Source: Gossypium raimondii
Taxonomy: Eukaryota; Streptophyta; Magnoliopsida; Malvales; Malvaceae
Assembly (NCBI RefSeq): GCF_025698545.1
Contig: NC_068569.1
Location: 10,354,001-10,418,000, forward strand
Direction: 5' to 3'
Length of the DNA: 64,000 nt
Positions 49,500 through 60,560 of the stretch are shown here, piece after piece. The notes below the pieces were generated by a model. That model worked only from the letters and a program-made list of their open reading frames with translations, had not been told where the DNA came from and made no database searches. A program made the translations under genes and the position numbers. Within the stretch, counting starts at the first letter, position 1; every line of letters starts with the position of its first letter.

Positions 49500-49694
49500 A
49501 CTTACCAAAGCTTTAATTATTTCGCTGCGCCCTTGAAGGTAATTAATCTGTTTATAAAAGTGAGTGCAGCCCTTGTGAACGTACGAAGCATCCATGCGAA
49601 CTGTGCCTTGTTTATCACTCATTTCGCTTAATTCGGATTTCAAAAAGAATATTTCGTAATTTGGGCCAACTTCGTCCAACACATGAATACCTTG
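49500..49694 (-). other. Unrecognised exon-like ORF
   Basis: The minus strand carries a coding-like stretch reading VLDEVGPNYEIFFLKSELSEMSD, then KQGTVRMDASYVHKGCTHFY and KQINYLQGRSEIIKAL. It ends exactly at a strong splice donor (AAAGCTTTG|gtaagtat) at about 49503/49502. A possible acceptor (tctgttcaag) lies just before position 49694. Composition is balanced, unlike the surrounding AT-rich sequence. I do not recognise the family, and found no convincing partner exons on either side. It could be a gene fragment, a pseudogene exon or chance. Confidence 0.3.
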
Positions 49695-51920
49695 AACAGA
49701 AGGAAAAAAGTGACGGAAAAAAACTGAAAAACATCATTGTCTTACTATCCTCACCACCAAGTTTTTTATTATTATTATTTAAGTTCGAGTTTGACCTTAT
49801 TTTGGTAGAAACTATCTGTCCATTTCTCCGAGTATCTGCTAACTCTCTTTACATTAGCAGGCAGTGAAAATTATGTACGACTGAAATAAAATTATGTTCA
49901 ACATGATGCTTTAATATTCCCATCGCTCTACATCTCAGGCTTATTATATAATAGATTTCATGGTCGGACGAGGAAACCAAATGCAGCAGTGAGTCAAAAG
50001 CAGAGCCATTACAACCCAGATCTTAGTTTAGTTGGTTTATATATACAATTATCTTTAATCTTTAGCCTATAATGAATCTTCCTTGTTGTCAAAAGTAAAG
50101 CGATGGGTTATCAAAATTCAAGGTATGTATGAGTGAATGAAGTATCATAATATTTTCTACTTTATAAAACTCATGTCTACATATATGTAATGTACCAAGT
50201 ATCGTACACAACTATTATAGTCCATTGGATATATTTTATCACTAAATTATAAATTTAATTTCAAACCAAACGAAAGCATCCAAAATTTTACAGCTAAGAA
50301 TGTGGTTAATTTATAATTATTTAAAACCCAAAAAGGAAAAAGGAAAGAGGGTGCAAACTGCAAAGTGAGCATTAAAAGTTGTAAAATACTAAATAATTGC
50401 AAGAGGACGAACAACCTTACAATGTTGGTACGTTCTTGGTGATATGAAAGGAAGAAGAAGAAACGATCTAATTCACCCGCACGTTTTTTTGTCGATCCTC
50501 AATTGATAATACAAACAAGTCTCGCAATGAAATTGAAGTCTTTGCACATTTATTTTATTTTGTTTTTGTCAAAAAGGAGACACATTTGCTTTGTTAAAAG
50601 CCATTGCTTTGCCTTTGTTTATAGGCTAAGGAAACTCCATCATGCGTTGAAAGTCTTCTTGGATGGTTGAAATTCCAAGGAGGGCATTGCAATTTTATAA
50701 TTGTCTTCTCTAAAATACCCTTCCTACCTTTTTATACATTGTTTGATTAGCCTAAAGTTGAAATTGTATATTTGCATAAAGTTGGGGGATATTAGTGGAA
50801 TATATATATTGCAGCCAGTCTATACCTTGCTTCAAATTTGGCTTTCTTTTCAACTCCTTATTTGTTTATTCGGACAAATATAAAGTAATAAATTTGGTAA
50901 AATGTCAAATGTGCACATTATGTATTCTCTTTACAGAACATTGATTGTTTCTTTTTCTGTCATGTGTTTATTTTGTAATAAACAGAAATATTTATATTTG
51001 ACATATGATTATTTATATTATTATAATATTTTAATTAAGTGGCATCAACTTGATTAAAGTAATATATACATATTTTTATAATTTTTAAATAATTAATATT
51101 TTAATGATTTGTCTGTTTCCTAAAATAGTATAGTTTTTGCTCATAAATGAGTGGGATGAATTTTAATGTCTAAATTTATATAGCATCATTGAATTGAGTC
51201 ATGCGAGTTCATTAAGTAAAAAATATTAAAATTAAAAGTTCTTACAATAAGCAAATATACATATTTATTTGTATAACCCTATATGATTTACTATAAATTT
51301 ACACATAGTCAAATAAAATCTATAAAAAATGTTATATAAAATCATATAAACAAATATATAATAAAGCTAAAAAAAAAACTCATAGAGTAATAATAAATCT
51401 ATAATATTAGCAAAAGGAAAAAATGAACCATGGAAAAAACACGTGATACTGATAGAAAGACAATAATTTTTGGGAGTTCTAGTTTTGTTGGTTCACCATT
51501 TGATTCTTATGCATAATCCATTCTCCTTTAATATAATGCAAGTTATGGTTGTATACTTTGATTATAAATAATTTAAAAAGTATTACCAGCTTTGATTATA
51601 ATGTACTGTTAACTAAGGGTGGGTGAATTTTAACTATGGTCTAACAGCTAGATGGCACTTTTCATCACCCCCAAACTCAGATCAGCTTGAACCCACATAA
51701 TTAATCACCAATGCAACCACCTTAAACCCCCAAAACAACACACAACATCCTCCATATGAGTTCAATTTGGTTGTAGTGTCTGAAAGGAAACTTAACTCAT
51801 GGAGTTACTGCTTATATGTCTGATGGGATCATTGAATTGAGTCGCACACACATTTACCTTTTTTAGGTTCTTTTCTTTTAAAATTACAATTCACCTCGTG
51901 TTAATTAATTTATTTCTTTC
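49695..51920. other. Intergenic, AT-rich
   Basis: No recognisable protein or RNA gene. The ORF at 50701-50883 is unsupported. The last 300 bases before 51920 are probably promoter sequence of the DUF761 gene. Confidence 0.5.
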
Positions 51921-51923
51921 CCC

Positions 51924-51933
51924 TTTAAATACC
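51924..51933 (+). promoter_or_regulatory. TATA box candidate of the DUF761 gene
   Basis: A tttaaatacc motif lies about 120 bases before the ATG at 52043. A CT-rich leader (ctctctctctctc) follows at about 51986-51998, common in plant 5' UTRs. Confidence 0.45.
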
Positions 51934-52042
51934 CCATTCTCCCCCCGTCTAACCCAAACAAATTCTAATTTCCTCTTTCTCTTTTCTCTCTCTCTCTCAA
52001 ACCACAAAGAAGAAAGAAAAAGGATCGCAAAGGCAGAAGAAA

Positions 52043-52657
52043 ATGGAACAGAACGTACCTGTCATGACCAAAAGAGTATGGAGCATTGTAAAAGCAGTTC
52101 TCTTCATGATGAGGAAAGGTCTTTTATCTAAGAGGAAGCTCATGGTTGATCTTAACGTGATGCTCAAACGCGGCAAAATCGCCGGTGCCAAAGCCATTGG
52201 CAACCTCATGTTCCACCACCACAGCAACCGCCAGGTTTCATCATCCTCCACGGCGGAGGCGACTGCAACGGCAGTCCAGGAGTACGAGTTCAGCTGCAGC
52301 AACACCCCCAACTACATCTTCCCTTTCAACCTCGCCGCCAAGAAGAAAAACAGCTACTACCACCATTTCTTCGCCTGCACCCACGCGCCTCCTACTCTCG
52401 ACGACGACAACGTGGCCACCATGAACGCCCTTAAGGTTGCCTTGGAGATGATCAACAAGAACGACGGCAACAACAGCGTGGTTGCTGCTTCCCCCATGTT
52501 ACCAGGGTTCGGACAAACCCCATTGGCGAGGCAACTCAGAATAACGGACTCACCGTTTCCTTTGAGGGATATGGACGAAGACGCTGACTACGTCGACAAG
52601 GCTGCTGAGGATTTCATTAACAGGTTTTACAAGGATTTAAAGCAACAAACTAAGTAA
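52043..52657 (+). CDS. DUF761 ('cotton fibre expressed protein') family protein
   Basis: This single-exon gene encodes 204 residues. The N-terminus (KRVWSIVKAVLFMMRKGLLSKRKLMVDLNVM then LKRGKIAGAKAIGNLMFHH, about 10-58) is basic and amphipathic and typical of DUF761 proteins. A Ser/Thr/Ala-rich linker follows, and the DUF761 motif closes the protein (YVDKAAEDFINRFYKDLKQQ, about 183-202). Such small proteins are plant-specific, often expressed in fibre or stress conditions, and have no known biochemical role. The ATG at 52043 has normal context and gives the full family layout. Codon GC is clearly higher than the flanks, supporting a real gene. The minus ORF at 51997-52311 and plus ORF at 52185-52424 are shadows. 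Confidence 0.85.
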   Translation: MEQNVPVMTKRVWSIVKAVLFMMRKGLLSKRKLMVDLNVMLKRGKIAGAKAIGNLMFHHHSNRQVSSSSTAEATATAVQEYEFSCSNTPNYIFPFNLAAKKKNSYYHHFFACTHAPPTLDDDNVATMNALKVALEMINKNDGNNSVVAASPMLPGFGQTPLARQLRITDSPFPLRDMDEDADYVDKAAEDFINRFYKDLKQQTK

Positions 52658-55600
52658 GAGATTGGCTGAGCTATAAGGGAACTCCTTCCTTTGCTGTGTT
52701 GTTTAAGATCATTTTCCCGATTGGATGTTATATGTGGTTAATTTTTGGGATTTTAAATCTGTGGTAGATAATATATCAAACAAATAAAAGAAAATTATGG
52801 GGAAACCACTATTACCGACGCATATGTCGTTCCTAATGCATGTTAATCGATTGGTTGAGTATATTATGTATTGATGGATTCTATCGGCTCAGTAAATTAA
52901 ATTTCATGGCATGAAATGAGATAATAGCAACGAATTTTCCTGTCAGTAAAAGCAAATATTTGTTCATAGTATAACTTTTTGCATGAATAAGATCGAAGAT
53001 TTCCCGCTTTCTTCCTGCCCTTAAAATGTTATCTACAAGATTATCTAACTTAAACTATATGCAAAGATTTATTGTTTAGCTTCAGATTCACTAACGAACG
53101 TAAATAAGAAAAGAATATGAGGTTTGAAAAAATAAAGAATCGTCGTACTAAACACCAATCATAGGCAATCATTTTTTGAACTATCAAATCAGTAATTTTG
53201 GCCTCGTGTTAAAACCAACATGAGAAACTGGTCAGGGTTTTCAATCTCCGGTGCCTTGAAATATTGCATCCAACACCACAATTCCTTGTTTCAATGTGTC
53301 CCCTTTTTCTCCTTTAAAAAAAGTTAAAACACTTGTAACGCAAGCAACATTTCCAAAAAAGAGAACCCGATGAAGAAAAGCTCAAGTTTGCCATGAAACT
53401 CCAAGTGCAAAACAAAGACAGCTACCACAATTGAAGGCATAAATAAATCAAATGAACCCCACTTTGAGGAAAGTGCCTCGCTTTTTTTCTTTAACTACTT
53501 TTTCATCCATTAACATCTAATTCAATCATAATCACTTATTTAAATTATTTAAATGTGAAAGGTAACTTTTTCTATATAATGTTTACAATTACTCATAACT
53601 TCTCTCAACTCTTAATTAAGAGGACAAAATGTGCTTTGGCACGTTCGAGCTCACGTCTTCTTAAACTAACAACAATGTCGATACCAATCGAACTAAGACT
53701 CAAACGGTTGTGAAAGTTAACTTATGAACAATGATTAAACAAGCATTAAATAATAATGGAGTGGCCACTATCCAAAACAATAATAATGAGGTGGAGCCAA
53801 ACACGTGGAATGCACACAAACATTCAAAGGGATTTTTTTTTTTAATCACAAGTGTTATCATAAACACTTTGGAATTCAAATTTAATCCAAATCTTGATGA
53901 AAAATAATAATTTAATTTAAGTAAATTTAAACAAACCTTTTACATAATAATAAAGTTCGAAATCATTTAGAAATATGCATGAGCAAATCCATATATGAGG
54001 TGATGTTTTAATAAAATACGTCAAGTTTTAGTAATTAAGATTTGGCGGTAGGATTAATACAAATCAATCAACCATAACGTACCAAAGGTAATGAGCATAT
54101 GGCTGTGAAGTCTATATTAAAAACATGGATATACAAGGAGAAAATAACGGCTGCCTTCTCAAAATCAAGGCCAAAAGTTTTAGATGAAATGTATGAAGCT
54201 ATGCCAATTTCTCCAATGAATATAAACTGATAATGTTTGGAGAAAAGTTGGCTATCGTTTTCCTTACTACAAATTTATTATTTGTTTGCTTTAAGATTTA
54301 TGATTTTTAAGAGTTACTAGGGTTTTAAATTTAAAATTAATTTTTTTGATTAAAATATTAACTGTTAATTTTATAAATAATGATGCACACTATTTTGTTT
54401 CTATAAGTAACGATAGAGTGCAACCTATAATGTCGTGGATCTTGAAGAAATTAGCATCTATAAATCAATGATTGCTTCATTTCATCCAAAACAAATTACC
54501 AGAAAATCAGAGTCCAATAACTGTACCTTGATACTAAAAATGTTTTCATTAATTGGAATTTCTTTTAGGAGAATTTGTCATATTTTATATGGGAATAATG
54601 CATTACTCAAATTCTTACTGTATAGAATTTCTAAGGTTACATGTAAATTTACGCCTTTAATTCTTAATTAATTTTTAAATCATATGCTTTTAGTTGTTAT
54701 TACCTATCATTTTAATTATAATAACAGTTCATGATAAATATTAAATTTAGTGGATTGATTTTAATTTAGTTTATCTTTATATTAAATTTATTTGTGATTT
54801 GTATTGAATTGATTTTATATATTTGTAAATGGGTTGTACTCATTTTTTTCACAAATAAACTTAATTGAATATTGAACAACATTGGGTAATTGACAATTAA
54901 AGTATGGAAAGTTGTTGTTATGATGGTGTAATCCAGTCTTTTCTTTTCCTAAAAGAGAAAAATGTGAGCAGCCGTTAATAAAGTTTCAAAAGAGAGAGCA
55001 AAATTGGAATCCAATTTGCCTTCTAACAGGTAGCCCTTTTTTCAACAAGAAGCAAGTTTAGGGGTTGTTGGGGATCTTGAATTCAACATGAGAATCCTTA
55101 ATGGTTAAGTTGGCAAAGAAAATTTAAGCTTAGAACTTCCCCTTTCATCTCCATTCTAATTAAGAAAAATAAAATCTAGATACAAATCTTTCTTAAAAAT
55201 TTTCAGTTAGACCAAATAATATTTATTCATCTTATTTTTGGATAAATCTTAAAATTATATATAAAATTTAATTTAATGTGTAATTTAACTTTGATTATAC
55301 GCATCAAATTTTAATTATGGTTCAAATGTATATACATGAAGCTTTAATCATATACACATTTAAAAATATAAATACATCAATTTATTTTTACACTTGATAA
55401 ATATAAGTATTTTTGTATGCAATATATAAACATAAAATGATATTATATCAATAATTGTGATAATAATTTGTGAGAATTGGATCAAATCAAAATTTCATTT
55501 GTTTGTATCGATCTAAAACAAGCTTCAAATCTGCAACGCACATATTATATGTAGTATTAGTGTAGGTATTATCACAATATACATTTCAAGCTATATATAA

Positions 55601-56240
55601 AAGCTATCCACAAATGGAAGGCGTGCGATATCTTAATTTCAAGATCTTGAAAGGGTTTACCAATTAGAAATTAAAACAATTAAAAAACAAGGAAAAGAAA
55701 ACGGTGACATTGTTTATCTCGAGAGTCAGACCAAAGATCACTAAAACAAATTATTACTTAGCTGATGGATTTGCCATTTGCGTCCCATGCTTTACTTTTC
55801 CTATGCCTTCATCATGCTGATCAAACTTTCCTGGAGGCCTATATCCTCTTTAAATTCTCTTAAGTTATTGTGTGCATGACTTATCGATGCATTACTTTTA
55901 AATCAAATATAGTTTGAATTTGTTTGGAAATATTCTGGTGCATTTTTGTTTCCTGTATTTCATGCAGTCAACTCTTTATTTGTCATATCACTTTTGTCAA
56001 GTGATGAGTAAACTGAGAGAGATAATCAATCATTGATTTGTAAATATTTGTTGTCATTTTTCCGCAGGTTCTTTGGACATCTTCAGAAACTACAAATCAA
56101 ATCAAGAAATTAAAAGAAGTGAGTTCCTTAAGTTATGTTAAAGTAAGTCACCTGCTTGGCAGTTGGCACTAGGTGTATATTTTTACCAATTTTTAGTTTG
56201 CATCCCACTTTCCAATGGCTATCTGCCCGTCTTAGAAAAA
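52658..56240. other. Intergenic; AT-rich with dispersed-repeat scraps
   Basis: No gene is seen. The phrase at 53620-53710 (cacgttcgagctcacgtc, taacaacaatgtc) resembles 57345-57410, suggesting degenerate copies of one repeat. The ORF at 54435-54671 is unsupported. Confidence 0.5.
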
Positions 56241-56249
56241 AAAAGAAGC

Positions 56250-56720
56250 GAGAAGAGAAAGAACAATGGGCAATCAAGTTCTATGGCTTCAGTTGGGGGT
56301 ATTTTTCGAGATGATAAAAGTGAGTGGATATTGGGATTCTCTCACAGCATCGGGGTCGCTACAGTTCTTCTATCCGAACTATGGACAACCTTCGATAAGT
56401 TGACTCTCGCTTGAGACCATGGTTTCAAGCAGATTTTTCTTGAAAGTGATAGTAGAGAAGCGGTTGAACTGATAAATAGGCAGGATTTTCTATCATCACT
56501 TGGTTTAGTAAGGGATATACAACAGCTTTGCAAGAGACAATGGGATGTACGAGTGGTTCATGTTCCACGCCAGGCGAATAAAGCAGCGGACATTATGACG
56601 AAGCTGGCGCTGAGTTCTCGGCTGGATTTATACCAGTTTGGTGCCCCTGTTCCAGAGGTGTTACAGCAGATTAACCAAGACGCCAACAGCTCCAGTTCTT
56701 CAATGAGTTTCTTTCATTAG
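56250..56720 (+). pseudogene. RNase H (RVT_3) fragment of a non-LTR retroelement
   Basis: One frame reads NGQSSSMASVGGIFRDDKSEWIL, then LSELWTTFDKLTLA, a TGA stop at 56412, and continues DHGFKQIFLESDSREAVELI and VHVPRQANKAADIMTKLAL, ending at TAG 56720. This is the RNase H-like domain of plant 'putative ribonuclease H' retroelement proteins. The E, D (ESDSR) and D (KAAD) residues remain, but the N-terminal part with the first catalytic Asp (normally NTDGS) is missing. The TGA probably replaces a Trp or Arg codon. Apart from that one stop, the frame is intact for over 140 codons, so it is fairly young or recently copied. Confidence 0.8.
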
Positions 56721-56990
56721 CTACGCAATTTTGATTTTCTTGCCCTCCTTATCTGTTTCCAAAAATGTAAAAGAAAAAACAAAAACAAAAAATTGTTTTG
56801 CACTAATTATTGAGAGATTTCTAGTTTTAGTCAAAAGTAAAAAAAAGAAAAAGAAATCACTTATTAATCACTCAATGGGTTAACGTGTCACATCAACAAT
56901 TTGTTCAGGGATTAACAAAATTTTTAATGACACTGATTAATTCAAACAATTATCTTAATATTTTTTGAACAATTTCATTATAGGTTCTGA
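56721..56990. other. Intergenic
   Basis: The first bases are the 3' tail of the retroelement fragment, with A-rich stretches that may be decayed poly(A). Nothing else is identified. Confidence 0.4.
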
Positions 56991-56996
56991 TATCTA

Positions 56997-57306
56997 CTCA
57001 TTTTGACATAGAGAAAGTATTGTATGAAATTGTGATTCCACATCATCCCTATCCATTTTTAATAGAAAAATGACAAATCAGATTTTTCTTCCTGAAAAAA
57101 TTCAAATCCAACTAAAAATCCTAAAAATCAGGAGGAAAAATCTGATTTGTCATTTTCCTATTAAAAAGGGATAGGGATGATGTGGAATCACAATTTCATA
57201 CAATTCCTTCTCTTTTGGCATAATGATTTGTCATTTTCTATTGAAAAGGATAGGGATGATGTGGAATCACAATTTCATACAATCCCTTCTCTTTTGATAT
57301 AATGCC
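56997..57306. repeat. Inverted repeat plus tandem copy of the right arm
   Basis: Arms of about 90 bp at about 56997-57094 and 57128-57226 are near-perfect reverse complements (tgtgattccacatcatccct mirrored by agggatgatgtggaatcaca). They are separated by a short AT loop. The right arm is then repeated directly at about 57225-57306 with a few changes. It looks like a small foldback MITE with a local duplication. No coding capacity or clear target duplication was found. Confidence 0.75.
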
Positions 57307-58580
57307 TAGAACTACTCATAGCTCTTCCCCAAGCTATAAATAAGAGGATAATGCGTTTCAGCATATTCGAACCTACATTCTTTTGTATTAACAATAATTA
57401 TCTTAATCAAAATGACTAAATTAAAAAAAATTTAAAGTAACCAAAATATGATAAACCCTATTTTAGAGCAACATTAAATAATAATTTACCATAGAATTAT
57501 TATTGTGTTATCTACATTTGAAGTTAATATGAATCCTCTTGTATCAATCTTTCAAATCTGTATTATTTATAGGAATAATAAATTGGAGTATCAAAATAAC
57601 TTACATATTTAACTATGGTTTAATTTCGTAGTTTTGTATTTTCATAACAAATAAAAATTCAATAAATCTAAACCATATTTAATTATTTCGAATATCTGAT
57701 TAATATTATTATTTAAATTGAATAAAGATAATAGGGTTTCCCCGAAAAGAGAATGATATTTGAATGGTATACGATTGATTAAAAGAATTAGAAAAAATTT
57801 AAATTTTAATCTTGACTCAAAAGGTAATTATTAAATTTATTAACCAAATTAACGTATCTGAACTAAATCTATAACTTATACATAGTACAAGGACTAATAA
57901 GGAAATTTACCTATTCTAATTATCCAAAACTAAAAAGACAAGAAGAATTAGAAACTCAAAAGAACAAACACTAGTATTGGCAGAGATTTGCAAATAATGA
58001 TGAACTACTTTAGTTTCCTTCTTTTTAGAAATTATAAGATTTCGTCCAGAAAAGAAGGGCAACAGATTCTCTAAACTTTAATTATTTTGTCTTTTCTTTT
58101 TGGAAAGAGAAAATGAATTGAGTTCATATCCTTATCCACAATTAATTAAACATCAAAATAGCATATGGTTTATAGATTGACAAAGGATTTATGGATTAGA
58201 ACCAATTTCTTTTATCCACATTGGGATCGAATAATTGATCATGCGTTGTCCACTTTAAAATTCAATGTTGATTAGTGTTTTTAGCAACACTTGATATCTA
58301 ATGCAAGACTACATGATGCAATAAGAAGCTGAATTTCACTTCACTTACAAATTATTTCTTTTATCTGATTGGTAATGTTTAAGAAACTTCTTTTAATGTT
58401 TAAAATATATTAAAAATTTTAAAAAATATATTTTTTTTATATTAATACCAACATTATGATGGTAATGCTGATGAGATAGTGAGGTGTACCGAGTGTTTTG
58501 TCATTAATATCTGTAACAATGTGAGAAGGTGTGGCGTAACGAGAGGCAGTCGCAATTTTACATGGCAGATGGTAGCCACC
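57307..58580. other. Intergenic, AT-rich; nothing identified
   Basis: No gene, RNA or well-bounded repeat is visible apart from the degenerate phrase near 57345-57410 noted above. Confidence 0.5.
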
Positions 58581-58589
58581 TAGTGCGGG

Positions 58590-59064
58590 TTGGATGAAAA
58601 TTAATACAAATGGATCAACTAGTAGTAATGGATCAACAATCGATGGTGTCGTTCGAGATTCACATGGAACTTGAGTACATGGTTTTAGATGATTCATTGG
58701 GAAGGGATATGCAATTAATTTTGAATTGTGGGCTATTTTACAAGGGTTAGAAGTAGCACGATCCAAGAGATATAGTGAAGTAATTATTGTGAGTGACTGT
58801 TTGCATGCTTTGGAGATGATTAAAGATAAATTGGAGAATATTTCATTAGTGGCAATTATTCAAAAGATACAAGAAGCATGTGGTTCTTTTCAATTTGTGA
58901 AGTTCCAACATGTTCTAAGGGAAGGTAACAAGGTGACCGGTTGGTTGGCGCGATCCTACCCTTATTCAAATTCGGAATTGGATAGCATTGAATTTCCTGA
59001 TTTACAAGTTAAAAGATTGTTATTGGAAGATAAACTAGGTACTCCATATGTATGGACAAGTTAA
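58590..59064 (+). pseudogene. RNase H (RVT_3) fragment of a non-LTR retroelement, second locus
   Basis: One frame reads NTNGSTSSNGSTIDGVVRDSHGT, stop, VHGFR, stop, FIGKGYAINFELWAILQGLEVA, then RSKRYSEVIIVSDCLHALEMI and FVKFQHVLREGNKVTGWLARS, ending with TAA after PYVWTS. This is an RNase H domain of plant retroelement or RVT_3 proteins. The first catalytic Asp of NTDGS has become Asn (NTNGS), the last KVADWLA-type Asp is Gly (KVTGWLA), and two TGA stops replace probable Trp and Arg codons. The downstream half from 58726 is open. It is not closely similar to the copy at 56250, so it is an independent insertion. Confidence 0.75.
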
Positions 59065-59838
59065 AAGGCACTTGGTGCTTTCTTTTATTTATAAAAAAAG
59101 GTATTCAAATTCTTGGATTAATTTGATATCTTTATCGTATTAATCCAAAATGTTATATTTATTAATATATGTTTAACAATTGAATTTTTTAATCTTGATT
59201 TGAATAGAGGAATGGTTACAACTCTTATCAAATACTGATTTGGTATGAGTTCGTATCATATTATCTCCATCCTCTATCCTTAATATTATATAAAAAATTA
59301 AGTAAAGAATTAATCATTTTAGCTAATATACTAAAAGGCCTTTTTAAAAATCATTAAAATTATTTTGAATATTTAAATTAATTTGTATTTTATGTTGATT
59401 TAAATTTGATGAGAAAATTTATTAAATTAAAATAAAATAATATTTTTAAAAGTAAAACAAAATAATGTTTTCAAATCAAGTGGAAAATGATTTGAATTAG
59501 AATTAAGTTGAATGTTGACACCAAAATCTAAAACCTTTTATTATTATCATCATCATGTTTTTAGGAAAAGGAGAGGAGTTATCAAAGACAAAAAAACCTG
59601 ATAAAAAAAAGATATTTCTCTAATTAGATTGGTCAGAAAATTTTATAATATCCCTTAAGTCAATAAATTCCAAAATTTATTAAAAAAAAAAGAGTGGATA
59701 AGAAGAAACATCATATAACGGGAGTACCATTAAATTGGTGGGCAGATCCATATACCGGTTTGGAGCATCGAGGGAGCCAGCATTATTGATCATTCGGCCC
59801 AAAAGGAAAATAGTCCAATCGCATAGAATAATGCTTTT
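59065..59838. other. Intergenic, AT-rich
   Basis: No gene is seen. The minus ORFs at 59680-59980 overlap the tRNA and are not real genes. Confidence 0.5.
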
Positions 59839-59911
59839 CGCCCACCGTGGGGCTCGAACCCACGACCACAAGGTTAAGAGCCTTGCGCTCTACCGACTGA
59901 GCTAGACGGGC
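59839..59911 (-). tRNA. tRNA-Lys (anticodon CTT)
   Basis: The minus strand gives a 73-nt cloverleaf starting GCCCGTCTAGCTCAGTCGGT and ending CCACGGTGGGCG. The acceptor stem GCCCGTC pairs with GGTGGGC using two G-T pairs. The D-arm (GCTC/GAGC), anticodon arm (CAAGG/CCTTG, loop CTCTTAA) and T-arm (GTGGG TTCGAGC CCCAC) all close. The anticodon CTT is at 59878-59876. The A box and B box (GGTTCGAGCC) are intact. There is no intron. The nearest T-rich Pol III terminator (tatttt, then ccttttg) lies about 30-40 bases downstream. It has the normal nuclear tRNA-Lys sequence. Confidence 0.97.
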
Positions 59912-60345
59912 TGTTAGTTTTCGATTGTAAGGTTTTTTTATTAAGAAAGGATTAGTTCTGCTTAATCTGTAGTCAAGCAAAACAAATTATTTCTTATTAA
60001 GAAACTAAATAACATTATTGTGGGTATATATACACAATAGAGATAAGGTAATTGCTACCATAGCTAATTAAATAAATTGGCAAACTCTTCAAATTAATTT
60101 TGAATTAGATGACGTGACTTTAAAAATGATAAATACATCATGTAGAGTGATTTCTCGAGAAGCACAAACTCTACCTAAATGTATGGGTAGACACATTCTC
60201 AACACACTCAAGATAAGCAAATAAAGACTTTGAGTAACATACACGACTACATCTCAATTTATTAATGGAACTACTGATATGGGAGAATAAACATACCCTT
60301 TATGGCTATGCTAACTGACGTTGTAATGTCAGATGTGGAGACAAC
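59912..60345. other. Intergenic
   Basis: AT-rich upstream region of the tRNA gene; no other feature is identified. Confidence 0.45.
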
Positions 60346-60351
60346 TATCAA

Positions 60352-60560
60352 TTAGCTAGAAAGCGTAGCTATAAGTTGTTTGCATTGTGATGGAGTCAAG
60401 GGACTTGCATTGGGTAATGAGGTTTCAATCAAGGCGGTAACTTGATTTGCTGAAGCAAATTGTGAGGTTGTCCAACTAGCAACCTTGTTTGATGGCCGTG
60501 CGCTTAGTTGATAACTTGGAGGGTAACCGTTAGGATTATAGCACTTGTCCTTAGTGTGAC
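60352..60560 (-). pseudogene. Copia gag C-terminal fragment
   Basis: The minus-strand frame reads LFGHTKDKCYNPNGYPPSYQLSARP, then SNKVASWTTSQFASANQVTAL and CKQLIATLSS before a stop. The GHTKDKCY-x-x-x-GYPPSY phrase is the second half of the CCHC zinc knuckle typical of one plant copia gag lineage. The first two cysteines are not present. Bases up to about 61200 may belong to the same decayed element but cannot be aligned with confidence; the minus ORF at 60922-61200 shows no domain. This gag differs from that of the element at 9261-13907. Confidence 0.55.

Noticed and set aside
59680-59980. Minus-strand ORFs over the tRNA
   Set aside because: They simply translate the tRNA-Lys gene and flanks.
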